Positions 26,387 through 34,390 of a stretch of DNA of 64,000 nt are shown here, one piece after another. The position numbers and the translations under genes were made by a program. Each line of letters starts with the position of its first letter. The first letter of the stretch is position 1. Location: NCBI RefSeq assembly GCF_023821985.2, contig NZ_CP098805.1, positions 4,770,501 through 4,834,500 on the forward strand, in the 5' to 3' direction. This DNA is from Dyadobacter chenhuakuii. GTDB lineage: Bacteria > Bacteroidota > Bacteroidia > Cytophagales > Spirosomataceae. The notes beneath the pieces were generated by a model. That model ran no database searches and was not told the DNA's origin. It was given only the letters and a program-made list of their open reading frames with translations.

Positions 26387-26977
26387 ATGGGTCGACTTTT
26401 ATCACTTTTCAGTAACGAAGCACAGCTGCTCAAAGCACTTAGGAAGGAAGATCCTAAGGCTCAGCGACAGTTGTACGATAAATACAGCGCTCGCATGCTG
26501 GCTTTATGTTTTCGTTATATCTGTGATGACATGGCGGCTGAGGATGTGATGGTTGAAGGTTTTATAAGAGTGTTTGCCAAAATAGAGCAGTTCAGCGAAG
26601 AAGGCAGTTTTGAAGGCTGGATCCGTCGGATTATGGTAAATGAGGCGCTGGGTTATTTAAGAAAACAAAAACGAATCCTCGAAGACACGCTGTCAGAAGA
26701 GGCTAATAACATTCCGGATTATGCACACGCTGATCAAAATCTGGAAACGCAGGAATTGTTGCAATTGATTGAGTCGCTGCCAACAGGATATAGGACGGTT
26801 TTCAATTTATATGCCATTGAAGGTTATCCGCACATTGAAATTGCGCAAATGCTTGGCATAACAGAAAGCACATCCAAGTCGCAGTTGCACCGGGCAAGGG
26901 CAATGCTGCAAAAAATGGTGGCGGATTGGGAAAATGATTTTAAAAAAAAAGTAGTATATGAAAAAGCATCCGGTTGA
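26387..26977 (+). CDS. ECF-type RNA polymerase sigma factor
   Basis: This 196-residue sigma-70 family protein has a region 2 with DPKAQRQLYDKYSARMLALC, DDMAAEDVMVEGFIRVF and GWIRRIMVNEALGYLRK (about residues 22-100). A region 4 helix-turn-helix follows with LPTGYRTVFNLYAIEGYPHIEIAQMLG, given here as a landmark near 128-155, and STSKSQLHRARAML. The size is that of extracytoplasmic function sigma factors. It overlaps the next gene, a single-helix membrane protein, by 20 bases, which suggests a sigma/anti-sigma-like pair. Confidence 0.92.
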   Translation: MGRLLSLFSNEAQLLKALRKEDPKAQRQLYDKYSARMLALCFRYICDDMAAEDVMVEGFIRVFAKIEQFSEEGSFEGWIRRIMVNEALGYLRKQKRILEDTLSEEANNIPDYAHADQNLETQELLQLIESLPTGYRTVFNLYAIEGYPHIEIAQMLGITESTSKSQLHRARAMLQKMVADWENDFKKKVVYEKASG

Positions 26978-27773
26978 TGATCTTTTCAAGCGCAGGCTTT
27001 CGGAGTTCGAAAAAAAGCCATCTGCCGCTGCCTGGGAAAAAATTCAGACAAGCACAAAAAAAGAGCGCAGGCTTGCGGGTTGGGTCTGGTATGCCGCAGC
27101 GAGCGTTGTCATCACGCTTGTAGCAGGTTATATCGTTTGGAATAGTGAGCGCTCCAATATTGAAACGATTGGTAAGGAGGAGAAAATCGCAGTTATTTCT
27201 AAACAAACGGAAATAGCAAAGGAAAGGGAAATCGTTCAGGAACATCAAGTTGAAAAGATTCCGGTTCCTGCTAAGGAGATTCAAGTTTCTTCTGAGGACA
27301 TTGCGTTAAATGAGAAGAAAAAGCCATTACAGCATCCAGGTAATGCAAGGCCAAATGCGAAGGAACCGATTTCTATTGATAAGCCCATTCAGAGCATTGA
27401 ACCTCAAAACCTGGCAATAAATGATGTTGAATTAGAGAAAGAGCCTGTTGCTAAGTTGCCGGCGATCGAGAAAAGTGCCCCGATAGCAGAAGAAGTTTTA
27501 GCGGCTAAGATCACGCCAACGCCTGTTGAACAGACCAGGATTGTTGTAGTCGCCGTGGAGACCAGTGATCAGGATGAGGATAAACCCAAGTCTTCTAAAT
27601 TTTCAAAAGTATTTCGTCAGCTAAAAAATGCGAGAGCGGGCGAGCGCGTGGATTGGGAAGAAGTGGGTTTTAATCCAAAAAGCCTCGTTGCGAAAGTAGA
27701 CGACCGTTTGCGCAACGGAGAAGAAAAAGTGTCGGAAAAGTATCATAACCTCAAAGACAAAACAAAACTTTAA
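26958..27773 (+). CDS. single-helix membrane protein, possible sigma regulator
   Basis: The 271-residue product has an N-terminal cytosolic segment of about 38 residues (HPVDDLFKRRLSEFEKKPS), one membrane helix (about 40-60, WVWYAAASVVITLVAGYIVW) and a long charged, Pro/Glu/Lys-rich periplasmic region. A basic C-terminal segment with FSKVFRQLKN and EKVSEKYHNLKDKTKL follows. I do not recognise a family, and no zinc-binding anti-sigma motif is seen. The 20-base overlap with the sigma factor gene and the N-in topology make a sigma-regulating role likely but unproven. Confidence 0.7.
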   Translation: MKKHPVDDLFKRRLSEFEKKPSAAAWEKIQTSTKKERRLAGWVWYAAASVVITLVAGYIVWNSERSNIETIGKEEKIAVISKQTEIAKEREIVQEHQVEKIPVPAKEIQVSSEDIALNEKKKPLQHPGNARPNAKEPISIDKPIQSIEPQNLAINDVELEKEPVAKLPAIEKSAPIAEEVLAAKITPTPVEQTRIVVVAVETSDQDEDKPKSSKFSKVFRQLKNARAGERVDWEEVGFNPKSLVAKVDDRLRNGEEKVSEKYHNLKDKTKL

Positions 27774-27783
27774 AATCACAGCC

Positions 27784-28887
27784 ATGAAACTGAAATTATA
27801 TATTGCCGGCCTATTCCTTGTTTTTGGAATGAATGTGTATGCAGGCGCTCTGAAACCTGCACAACAAAATACCCCACAGGAGAAAGATTCAATTATCGTG
27901 ACCTTTGGCGACAGGACAAGACTCATTATCTATGGAGAAGACCGCAAGGAACTAGAAAAGATCATGAAGTATGACCTGAACACATTGTTGAAAGACTTGA
28001 AAATCAGGCTTGACAGCACCGATGCAGACACCACTTATTTGCGGGAGGAGATTAATGGCAGCAAATATTTGAAAGATAAATCGAATGACGAGGATTATGT
28101 AAGAATTGGCCTGCGAGGAATCCATATTAAAAATGGGGACACAGAAGTCAAAATTAATGCGAAGGGAGTCGAGGTGGAGGACGAGGATGATGACAACGAT
28201 AAATCAGATTCAAATTACAGGCGCACGGGCAAGCGTTTCTATCGATCGGGCGGTGGATCCAGTCCACGAAAAGGGTTCAATATTGCATTAGGCCTCAATA
28301 CTTACGGTACAAATGAAACGACGCCAGGCTTCTCCAAGGACGACTATGACCTTAAACCATTTGGGTCCCGATATATCAGCTTAGGCTACATTGCGAGTAC
28401 AACCATTGCAAAAGGTAAAAATGCGCGCCTTCACCTTGATTTTGGGGTTGATTTCTCTTGGTACAATTTGATGTTCGATGGGAATAATACAGTTGCGAAA
28501 GATTCGCTTCAAATTAGTTTTCCACTTGTTACCAATGAAAACGGCGAAGAGATTGAGATGAAAAAGAGCAAGCTCACTGTTCCTTACGTAAACATTTCAT
28601 TCATGCCGACGCTTAGTTTCTCCCGATCATTCATTTCCTATATTAGCGCAGGCGTTTACGGAGGTTACCGGTTAGGCAGCTACACCAAGTTAAGACGTGA
28701 GGGAAGTAAGGATGTAGACCATGTCAGAAAAAACTTTTACATTGAAGATCTGAGATATGGCCTGTCCGCAGAGCTAGGAATCAGAAACTTCCCCGATTTC
28801 TTTGTCAACTATGATTTCAATAATCTCTATCAGGATGGCAAAGGACCGTCTGTAAGGATGCTTAGTTTTGGGGTAAGGTTATTTTAA
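27784..28887 (+). CDS. predicted outer-membrane beta-barrel protein
   Basis: The 367-residue protein has a signal peptide (residues 1-22, ending VYAGA), a periplasmic N-terminal domain of about 110 residues and a very acidic linker (EVEDEDDDNDKSDSN region). The C-terminal half consists of alternating strands typical of small Bacteroidota porin-like barrels, ending in the aromatic-terminated strand SVRMLSFGVRLF. It is the third gene of the sigma/membrane/outer-membrane set, and a terminator follows. No enzymatic motif is seen; it may be the sensed envelope component or a target of the sigma factor. Confidence 0.75.
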   Translation: MKLKLYIAGLFLVFGMNVYAGALKPAQQNTPQEKDSIIVTFGDRTRLIIYGEDRKELEKIMKYDLNTLLKDLKIRLDSTDADTTYLREEINGSKYLKDKSNDEDYVRIGLRGIHIKNGDTEVKINAKGVEVEDEDDDNDKSDSNYRRTGKRFYRSGGGSSPRKGFNIALGLNTYGTNETTPGFSKDDYDLKPFGSRYISLGYIASTTIAKGKNARLHLDFGVDFSWYNLMFDGNNTVAKDSLQISFPLVTNENGEEIEMKKSKLTVPYVNISFMPTLSFSRSFISYISAGVYGGYRLGSYTKLRREGSKDVDHVRKNFYIEDLRYGLSAELGIRNFPDFFVNYDFNNLYQDGKGPSVRMLSFGVRLF

Positions 28888-28905
28888 AAGAGTTCAAATG
28901 TGCGT

Positions 28906-28950
28906 AATAGCGGTTTAAAACAATGTATTTTGTTTGAGCCGCTATTTTTC
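28906..28950 (+). terminator. terminator after the sigma/outer-membrane protein operon
   Basis: Arms at 28906-28913 and 28939-28946 pair perfectly, with a partly complementary A/T-rich interior and a following T-rich run. Confidence 0.7.
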
Positions 28951-28971
28951 TTTATTTTTTTTTCAAAAGAA

Positions 28972-29002
28972 TTTGAGAATTTAAGAAAAGGGCTTAATTT
29001 TG
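28972..29002 (+). promoter_or_regulatory. promoter of the tRNA-Tyr-Gly-Thr-tuf operon
   Basis: TTTG (28972-28975) and TAATTTTG (28995-29002) are spaced by 19 bases, a textbook Bacteroidota -33/-7 pair, about 53 bases before tRNA-Tyr. Confidence 0.7.
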
Positions 29003-29055
29003 CGACTCCAAAAAGTGAGACAAGCGGTTTTCACGGTTGTGTTGAAATGTTGATT

Positions 29056-29138
29056 GGGGGTGTACCAGAGCGGCCAAATGGGGCAGACTGTAAATCTGCT
29101 GGTGTATGCCTACGGTGGTTCGAATCCATCCGCCCCCA
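29056..29138 (+). tRNA. tRNA-Tyr (GTA)
   Basis: This is a class II tRNA of 83 bases. The acceptor arms GGGGGTG (29056-29062) and CGCCCCC (29131-29137) pair, the anticodon stem-loop CAGACTGTAAATCTG carries GTA, a long variable arm is present, and the T loop is TTCGAAT. The discriminator is A. Confidence 0.95.
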
Positions 29139-29196
29139 CAGTTAATGCCACAATGTGCTTCTGAAATTACCAGTTTAGAAGCAGGCAAAAACAAAT

Positions 29197-29269
29197 GCGG
29201 AAGTAGCTCAGCTGGTAGAGCGATAGCCTTCCAAGCTATAGGTCGCGAGTTCGAACCTCGTCTTCCGCT
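29197..29269 (+). tRNA. tRNA-Gly (TCC)
   Basis: The acceptor arms GCGGAAG and CTTCCGC pair. The anticodon stem ATAGC/GCTAT encloses the loop CTTCCAA with anticodon TCC. The D and T loops are normal. Confidence 0.95.
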
Positions 29270-29354
29270 CATTTAAAACACCATCGAAGCGATTAGCGAA
29301 AACATTCATTAGATACTTTTTCGCTAATCGCTTTTTGGTTGTAATCGGTTTTCT

Positions 29355-29426
<72 letters not shown>

Positions 29427-29444
29427 CGGAAGATGAGAAGTTGA

Positions 29445-29518
29445 GTAGGGCACTTCCTTGGTAAGGAAGAGGTCAGGGCCTGGCGGCCGGTGCCGTTCAA
29501 ATCCCCTCAAAAGCTCGG
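29445..29518 (+). pseudogene. tRNA-Thr (GGT) pseudogene with a 16-base insertion in the T stem
   Basis: A second copy of the 3' two thirds of tRNA-Thr lies 16 bases after the intact gene. Bases 29445-29478 repeat 29372-29405 with one mismatch, including the anticodon arm. A G+C-rich 16-base insertion follows at 29479-29494, and then 29495-29518 repeat 29406-29429 exactly. The insertion splits the 5' strand of the T stem after its fourth base. No acceptor 5' strand complementary to CAAAAGC and no recognisable D arm precede the copy, so it cannot form a normal tRNA. Confidence 0.85.
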
Positions 29519-29641
29519 TAAAGATTTTGATCCTTGTATTTAGTTAAATTGATTTTGGGGTGCTTGGCTAGTGTAAGCTAAACAGGATCAATCATTAGTG
29601 TTTAATAAATTGTAACTTTTAATTTTAAGCGTACTTAAGTC

Positions 29642-30829
29642 ATGGCAAAAGAGACGTTTGACCGCTCGAAACCCCACGTAAATATTGGTACTATCGGGCA
29701 CGTTGACCACGGTAAAACTACCCTTACTGCTGCTATCACAACTGTGTTGGCGAAAAAGGGTTTAGCAGTACTTCGCGATTTCTCATCAATTGATAATGCT
29801 CCTGAAGAGAAAGAGCGTGGTATTACGATTAACACATCCCACGTTGAGTATTCGACAGCAAACCGTCACTATGCTCACGTTGACTGTCCAGGTCACGCGG
29901 ATTATGTAAAGAACATGGTAACTGGTGCTGCTCAGATGGACGGCGCTATCATCGTAGTTGCTGCTACTGATGGACCAATGCCACAAACTCGTGAGCACAT
30001 TCTTTTGGCTCGCCAGGTTGGTGTTCCTCAGCTTGTTGTGTTCATGAACAAAGTGGATATGGTTGATGATCCAGAACTTCTTGAACTTGTTGAAATGGAA
30101 ATCCGTGAGCTTTTAAGCTTCTACGATTACGATGGAGACAACATTCCTGTAATCCAAGGTTCTGCTTTGGGTGGTTTGAATGGCGAAGAAAAATGGGTTA
30201 AAACGATCGAAGAATTGATGGACGCTGTTGACAGCTACATTCCAATTCCTCCACGTATGACTGATCTTCCTTTCCTTATGCCTGTTGAAGACGTATTCTC
30301 GATCACTGGTCGTGGTACTGTTGCAACTGGTCGTATCGAAAGAGGAGTAATCAACTCTGGTGAAGCAGTTGATATCCTAGGAATGGGTGCAGAAGGTCTT
30401 AAATCAGTAGTAACTGGTGTTGAGATGTTCCGTAAGATCCTTGACCGTGGAGAAGCTGGTGATAACGTAGGTCTTTTGCTTCGTGGTATCAACAAAGAAG
30501 ATATCCGTCGTGGAATGGTAATCTGCAAGCCAGGTTCAGTTAAGCCTCACGCTGCATTCAAAGGCGAGGTTTATGTACTTTCGAAAGAAGAAGGTGGACG
30601 TCACACTCCATTCTTTAACAAATACCGTCCTCAGTTTTACTTCCGTACCACGGACGTAACAGGTGAAATTTCTCTGCCAGCTGGTGTTGAAATGGTTATG
30701 CCTGGTGATAACATCACAATTGATGTGAAATTGATCAACAAGATTGCTATGGAAAAAGGTCTTCGTTTCGCGATTCGTGAAGGTGGACGTACCGTAGGTG
30801 CTGGTCAGGTAACTGAAATTCTTGACTAA
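29642..30829 (+). CDS. tuf: elongation factor Tu
   Basis: EF-Tu delivers aminoacyl-tRNA to the ribosomal A site as a GTP complex. The 395-residue protein has the G1 motif GHVDHGKTT, the G3 motif DCPGHADY, the G4 motif NKVDM, and the three-domain length. The typical C-terminus ends GRTVGAGQVTEILD. It lies downstream of tRNA-Tyr, -Gly and -Thr and upstream of tRNA-Trp, secE and nusG, the conserved bacterial order. A strong terminator follows. Confidence 0.98.
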   Translation: MAKETFDRSKPHVNIGTIGHVDHGKTTLTAAITTVLAKKGLAVLRDFSSIDNAPEEKERGITINTSHVEYSTANRHYAHVDCPGHADYVKNMVTGAAQMDGAIIVVAATDGPMPQTREHILLARQVGVPQLVVFMNKVDMVDDPELLELVEMEIRELLSFYDYDGDNIPVIQGSALGGLNGEEKWVKTIEELMDAVDSYIPIPPRMTDLPFLMPVEDVFSITGRGTVATGRIERGVINSGEAVDILGMGAEGLKSVVTGVEMFRKILDRGEAGDNVGLLLRGINKEDIRRGMVICKPGSVKPHAAFKGEVYVLSKEEGGRHTPFFNKYRPQFYFRTTDVTGEISLPAGVEMVMPGDNITIDVKLINKIAMEKGLRFAIREGGRTVGAGQVTEILD

Positions 30830-30845
30830 TCAAGATTAGCATATT

Positions 30846-30883
30846 AAAACAAGTGCATTTCTTATGAGATGCACTTGTTTTTT
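30846..30883 (+). terminator. terminator after tuf
   Basis: A perfect 13-base-pair stem (30846-30858 with 30869-30881) has a 10-base loop and a T run. Its 3' arm overlaps the -33 element of the next promoter. Confidence 0.88.
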
Positions 30884-30903
30884 ATAATTAAATCGTATCT
30901 TTG
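30875..30903 (+). promoter_or_regulatory. promoter of tRNA-Trp-secE-nusG operon
   Basis: TTG (30875-30877) and TATCTTTG (30896-30903) are separated by 18 bases, about 30 bases before tRNA-Trp. Confidence 0.65.
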
Positions 30904-30932
30904 CAGCCCGAAAGTACCGGGTCGTTCGATAA

Positions 30933-31003
30933 ACGGGTGTAGTTCAAGGGTAGAATAGCGGTCTCCAAAACCGTTGATGGGAGTTCGAATCTCTCCACCC
31001 GTG
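30933..31003 (+). tRNA. tRNA-Trp (CCA)
   Basis: The acceptor arms ACGGGTG (30933-30939) and CACCCGT (30996-31002) pair, the anticodon loop CTCCAAA gives CCA, the T loop is TTCGAAT, and the discriminator is G as expected for tRNA-Trp. Confidence 0.95.
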
Positions 31004-31019
31004 CATATTAAAAGGAAAA

Positions 31020-31211
31020 ATGGAAAAATTTACTTCTTTTTTGAAAGCTTCCTGGGAAGAAATCACCCAGCACGTAACATGGCCTCCTTTTAACGAGCTT
31101 CAGGCTAATACGACACTAGTGCTTGTCGGTTCCCTCATTTTTGCCTTCGTTGTAGGCATTATGGACTTTGTCTTTGAGAATGCACTGAATCTGTTTTATC
31201 AGTCTTTCTAA
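31020..31211 (+). CDS. secE: preprotein translocase subunit SecE
   Basis: SecE clamps the SecY channel of the Sec translocon. The 63-residue protein has the conserved amphipathic segment (ASWEEITQHVTWPPFNEL) and a single membrane helix (about residues 36-57). It is the short one-helix form found in most bacteria outside enterobacteria. It starts 16 bases after tRNA-Trp and is followed by nusG. Confidence 0.93.
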   Translation: MEKFTSFLKASWEEITQHVTWPPFNELQANTTLVLVGSLIFAFVVGIMDFVFENALNLFYQSF

Positions 31212-31247
31212 GGCTATTTTTATTATAGTGGCAACCCCCGGAATGGT

Positions 31248-31802
31248 ATGAGTAGTCTAAATTGGTTTGTATTGAGAGCGGTGTCTGGACAAGAGAAGAA
31301 AATCAAGTCCTACATTGAAAATGAAATCGCTCGGCAGAAACTGGATGAATTCGTTCCGCAGATCCTGATACCTTCTGAGAAGATATATGAAATGCGTAAC
31401 GGTAAGAAAAGGGTTAGAGAAAAAAACTTCTTTCCTGGTTACATTATCATTTCAGCGGATTTGTCAAAAGGAGAGGTTTTGCACATTATAACCAGTATTC
31501 CTGGTGTTATAGGCTTCCTCGGAAGTGCAGAAGGCAACTCAAAAGTTCCTGTGCCGCTTCGTCAATCTGAGATCAACCGGATTTTAGGTAAAGTAGACGA
31601 AGCTGAGCAGCACGAAGAAGCACCAAGCATGTCATTTATCAGAGGGGAAACTGTCAAAGTTGTAGACGGTCCTTTCAGCGGATTTATAGGCGTGGTTGAA
31701 GAAGTATTCGATGAGAAGAAAAAACTCAATGTAGTTGTAAAAATATTCGGGCGTAATACACCCGTGGAACTCAGTTACGCACAAGTAGAAAAGGATAGTT
31801 GA
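31248..31802 (+). CDS. nusG: transcription termination/antitermination protein NusG
   Basis: NusG binds RNA polymerase and links it to Rho or ribosomes. The 184-residue protein has the N-terminal NGN domain (WFVLRAVSGQEKKIKSYIE, then the FFPGYIII strand) and a C-terminal KOW domain (GETVKVVDGPFSGFIGVVEE, about residues 128-182). Length and neighbours (secE, rplK) are canonical. Confidence 0.96.
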   Translation: MSSLNWFVLRAVSGQEKKIKSYIENEIARQKLDEFVPQILIPSEKIYEMRNGKKRVREKNFFPGYIIISADLSKGEVLHIITSIPGVIGFLGSAEGNSKVPVPLRQSEINRILGKVDEAEQHEEAPSMSFIRGETVKVVDGPFSGFIGVVEEVFDEKKKLNVVVKIFGRNTPVELSYAQVEKDS

Positions 31803-31879
31803 AAGAGTAACGGGCAGGGTAAGCTTCCACTTGCATGTTAAGCCGTTAAACGATCAATGAACCGACAAATTACAAAACA

Positions 31880-32329
31880 ATGGCAAAAGAAATAGGTGGA
31901 TACGTCAAACTACAGGTAAAAGGTGGCCAAGCCAACCCTTCACCTCCAATCGGTCCTGCACTAGGATCGAAAGGTTTGAATATCATGGAGTTTTGCAAGC
32001 AATTCAATGGCCGTACCCAAGATAAAATGGGTGTGGTATTGCCGGTAGTTATTACATACTATAAGGATAAGTCTTTTGACTTCGTCATTAAGACCCCCCC
32101 GGCCGCGATTCTGCTTCTGGAAGCATCAAAAGTAAAGACAGGTTCGGCTCAGCCAAACCGTTTGAAAGTAGGTTCGGTATCATGGGATCAGGTTCGTACG
32201 ATCGCTGAGACTAAAATGCCAGACTTAAACTGCTTTACAATTGATTCTGCTATGAAAATGATTGCGGGAACGGCTCGTAGTATGGGTATTACTGTAGCAG
32301 GCAAAGCCCCGTGGGAAGAAAACAACTGA
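31880..32329 (+). CDS. rplK: 50S ribosomal protein L11
   Basis: L11 forms the stalk base and the GTPase-associated region of the 50S subunit. The 149-residue protein has the family pattern: GGQANPSPPIGPALGSKGLNIMEF region near residues 15-38, the flexible linker, and the C-terminal rRNA-binding domain ending GTARSMGITV. It is followed by rplA after 37 bases. Confidence 0.97.
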   Translation: MAKEIGGYVKLQVKGGQANPSPPIGPALGSKGLNIMEFCKQFNGRTQDKMGVVLPVVITYYKDKSFDFVIKTPPAAILLLEASKVKTGSAQPNRLKVGSVSWDQVRTIAETKMPDLNCFTIDSAMKMIAGTARSMGITVAGKAPWEENN

Positions 32330-32366
32330 GCGTAGAAATTTTTATACGCTGAAAGAAACAAAGAAC

Positions 32367-33065
32367 ATGGGAAAACTAACCAAAAAGCAAAAAGAAGCTC
32401 TTTCGAAATTCGACGCGAATCAAGTTTATTCTCTTGAACAAGCAGCGGACGTCCTTAAGACGATTTCTTATACCAAATTTGATTCTTCCGTGGATATCGA
32501 CGTTCGTTTGGGCGTAGATCCTCGTAAAGCAGATCAGATGGTACGTGGCGTGGTAACATTGCCACACGGAACCGGAAAGGAAGTGCGTGTATTGGTTTTG
32601 TGTACTCCAGATAAGGAGGCAGAAGCGAAAGAAGCAGGAGCAGATTTTGTTGGTCTTGATGAATATATCCAAAAGATAGAACAAGGCTGGACAGACATCG
32701 ACGTAATTATCACAATGCCGAGTGTGATGGCAAAAGTGGGACGGTTAGGTAAGGTTTTAGGTCCTCGCGGATTGATGCCAAACCCTAAATCAGGAACGGT
32801 AACGCCGGACGTAGCGAAAGCTGTGAAGGAAGTAAAAGCAGGTAAGATTGATTTCAAAGTTGATAAAACAGGAATCATTCATGCAAGTGTTGGTAAAGTT
32901 TCTTTTGGAAACGAGCAGCTTGTACAAAATGCTACAGAAGTTATCAATACTCTGGTTCGCCTTAAACCATCATCGGCAAAAGGAACTTACGTAAAAAGCA
33001 TTCACTTGTCAAGCACGATGAGCCCGGGTGTTACTATTGATAAAAACACGATTCCAGGATTATAA
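32367..33065 (+). CDS. rplA: 50S ribosomal protein L1
   Basis: L1 forms the mobile L1 stalk at the exit site. The 232-residue protein shows the signature GPRGLMPNPKSGTV (about residues 131-144), VRGVVTLPHGTGK, and the C-terminal SIHLSSTMSPGVTID stretch. In other bacteria L1 also represses its own operon. Only one base separates it from rplJ. Confidence 0.97.
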   Translation: MGKLTKKQKEALSKFDANQVYSLEQAADVLKTISYTKFDSSVDIDVRLGVDPRKADQMVRGVVTLPHGTGKEVRVLVLCTPDKEAEAKEAGADFVGLDEYIQKIEQGWTDIDVIITMPSVMAKVGRLGKVLGPRGLMPNPKSGTVTPDVAKAVKEVKAGKIDFKVDKTGIIHASVGKVSFGNEQLVQNATEVINTLVRLKPSSAKGTYVKSIHLSSTMSPGVTIDKNTIPGL

Positions 33066-33066
33066 T

Positions 33067-33597
33067 ATGACACGGGAAGAGAAAGCAGTAATTATAGACG
33101 AGTTAAGTCAAAAATTCGCTAGCACCCCATACTTCTATATCACCAGCGCAAACGGAATGTCTGTCGGTGAAACAAACCAGCTAAGAGGCCTTTGCTTCGA
33201 ACGCGGTGTGGAGTATCGTGTTGTTAAGAATACATTGATTAAGAAAGCACTAGAAACATTAGATACGGATTATTCCTCTTTTGACGAAGTTTTGAAAGGA
33301 TTTTCCGGAGTTATGTTTCACCCGGAGTCAGGTAAGGTTCCTGCACAATTGATTAAGGAATTCAAGAAGAAATCAGGCACAGACAAGCTTAAATTCAAAG
33401 GAGCTTCTGTTGATTCATCTGTTTTCGTTGGCGAAAGCCAGCTTGACGTTCTGATCGCTCTGAAATCAAAACAAGAAATGATTGGAGAGATTATCGGATT
33501 GTTGCAATCGCCTGCTAAGAATGTTATCGGCGCCCTACAAAGCGGTGGAAACAAATTGGCTGGTATTTTGAAGACCTTGTCTGAGAAAGAAGACTAA
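33067..33597 (+). CDS. rplJ: 50S ribosomal protein L10
   Basis: L10 anchors L7/L12 dimers to the ribosome. The 176-residue protein begins MTREEKAVIIDEL and has the conserved VVKNTLIKKAL stretch, with a C-terminal helix for L12 binding (NKLAGILKTLSEKED). ATG 33067 is chosen because the longer in-frame start at 33028 would lie inside rplA. The minimal gap to rplA leaves no room for a separate L10 leader. Confidence 0.96.
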   Translation: MTREEKAVIIDELSQKFASTPYFYITSANGMSVGETNQLRGLCFERGVEYRVVKNTLIKKALETLDTDYSSFDEVLKGFSGVMFHPESGKVPAQLIKEFKKKSGTDKLKFKGASVDSSVFVGESQLDVLIALKSKQEMIGEIIGLLQSPAKNVIGALQSGGNKLAGILKTLSEKED

Positions 33598-33682
33598 TAT
33601 TAATAGCCAGGCTGAGCTCTCCGGGACAAAAAATGGAGCTTTTAAAATCATCTTATTGTATAATCAAAAAATCTAAATAAAA

Positions 33683-34069
33683 ATGGCAGATTTGAAAGCT
33701 TTCGCAGAACAGCTTGTTAACCTTACGGTTAAAGAAGTGAACGAATTGGCTACAATTCTTAAAGACGAGTACGGTATTGAGCCTGCAGCGGCTGGTGCGG
33801 TAATGGTAGCAGGTCCTGCTGCTGGTGGTGGTTCTGATGCTCCTGCAGCAGAGGAGAAAACATCTTTTGATGTTATCTTGAAAGCAGCTGGTGCAAGCAA
33901 ACTAGCTGTTGTGAAATTGGTTAAAGACCTTACTGGTCTTGGCTTGAAAGAAGCGAAAGAACTAGTTGACGGCGCTCCTAAGCCTGTTAAAGAAGGAGTT
34001 GCAAAAGACGAAGCAGAAGCTTTGAAAAAACAACTTGAAGAAGCAGGTGCAGAAGTTGAAGTGAAGTAA
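33683..34069 (+). CDS. rplL: 50S ribosomal protein L7/L12
   Basis: L7/L12 recruits translation GTPases to the stalk. The 128-residue protein has an N-terminal dimerisation domain, an Ala/Gly hinge (residues 36-53) and the C-terminal domain with GASKLAVVKLVKDLTGLGLK and KEAKELVDGAPKPVKEG. A terminator hairpin follows about 35 bases later. Confidence 0.97.
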   Translation: MADLKAFAEQLVNLTVKEVNELATILKDEYGIEPAAAGAVMVAGPAAGGGSDAPAAEEKTSFDVILKAAGASKLAVVKLVKDLTGLGLKEAKELVDGAPKPVKEGVAKDEAEALKKQLEEAGAEVEVK

Positions 34070-34106
34070 TTTGCTTTATACCAATAGCCTATAATTCTAG
34101 GGAATG

Positions 34107-34133
34107 AGGCCTGATTTACGTCAGGTCTTTTTC
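34107..34133 (+). terminator. terminator or attenuator after rplL
   Basis: An 8-base-pair stem with one G-T pair (34107-34114 with 34121-34128) and a 6-base loop is followed by a T run. In enterobacteria partial termination between rplL and rpoB lowers RNA polymerase synthesis relative to L12; this hairpin sits in the matching place. Confidence 0.7.
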
Positions 34134-34251
34134 CTATTTATGTGTATACCAAACGAAAAATAATTTTTTTGCGTTTGTACTTAGATAGCCCATTATTAAT
34201 TCGGGGTTTATCATTCTTCTTTTCAAATAATTTGCGCGAAACACTTCTTTA

Positions 34252-34356
34252 CTCGTAGGAAAGGAGAATAGGGGCAGTTATTTATCTCTACGAGGCAATA
34301 GATTAGGTTTAAAACTAATTATTACGATTGCGGCGCGTAAAGGTTACTCCGGCGCA
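34252..34356 (+). other. structured rpoB leader with two potential hairpins
   Basis: The 321-base gap between rplL and rpoB has no gene. Besides the terminator at 34107-34133 it holds two dyads: CTCGTAG (34252-34258) with CTACGAG (34288-34294), and a stem-loop at 34329-34356 combining TGCG/CGCA with GTAA/TTAC. They suggest a folded 5' leader for rpoBC. I see no exact TAnnTTTG promoter in the gap. Confidence 0.4.
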
Positions 34357-34390
34357 TTAGTTTTTCTACTAACCCAAATCAAACATAGCC

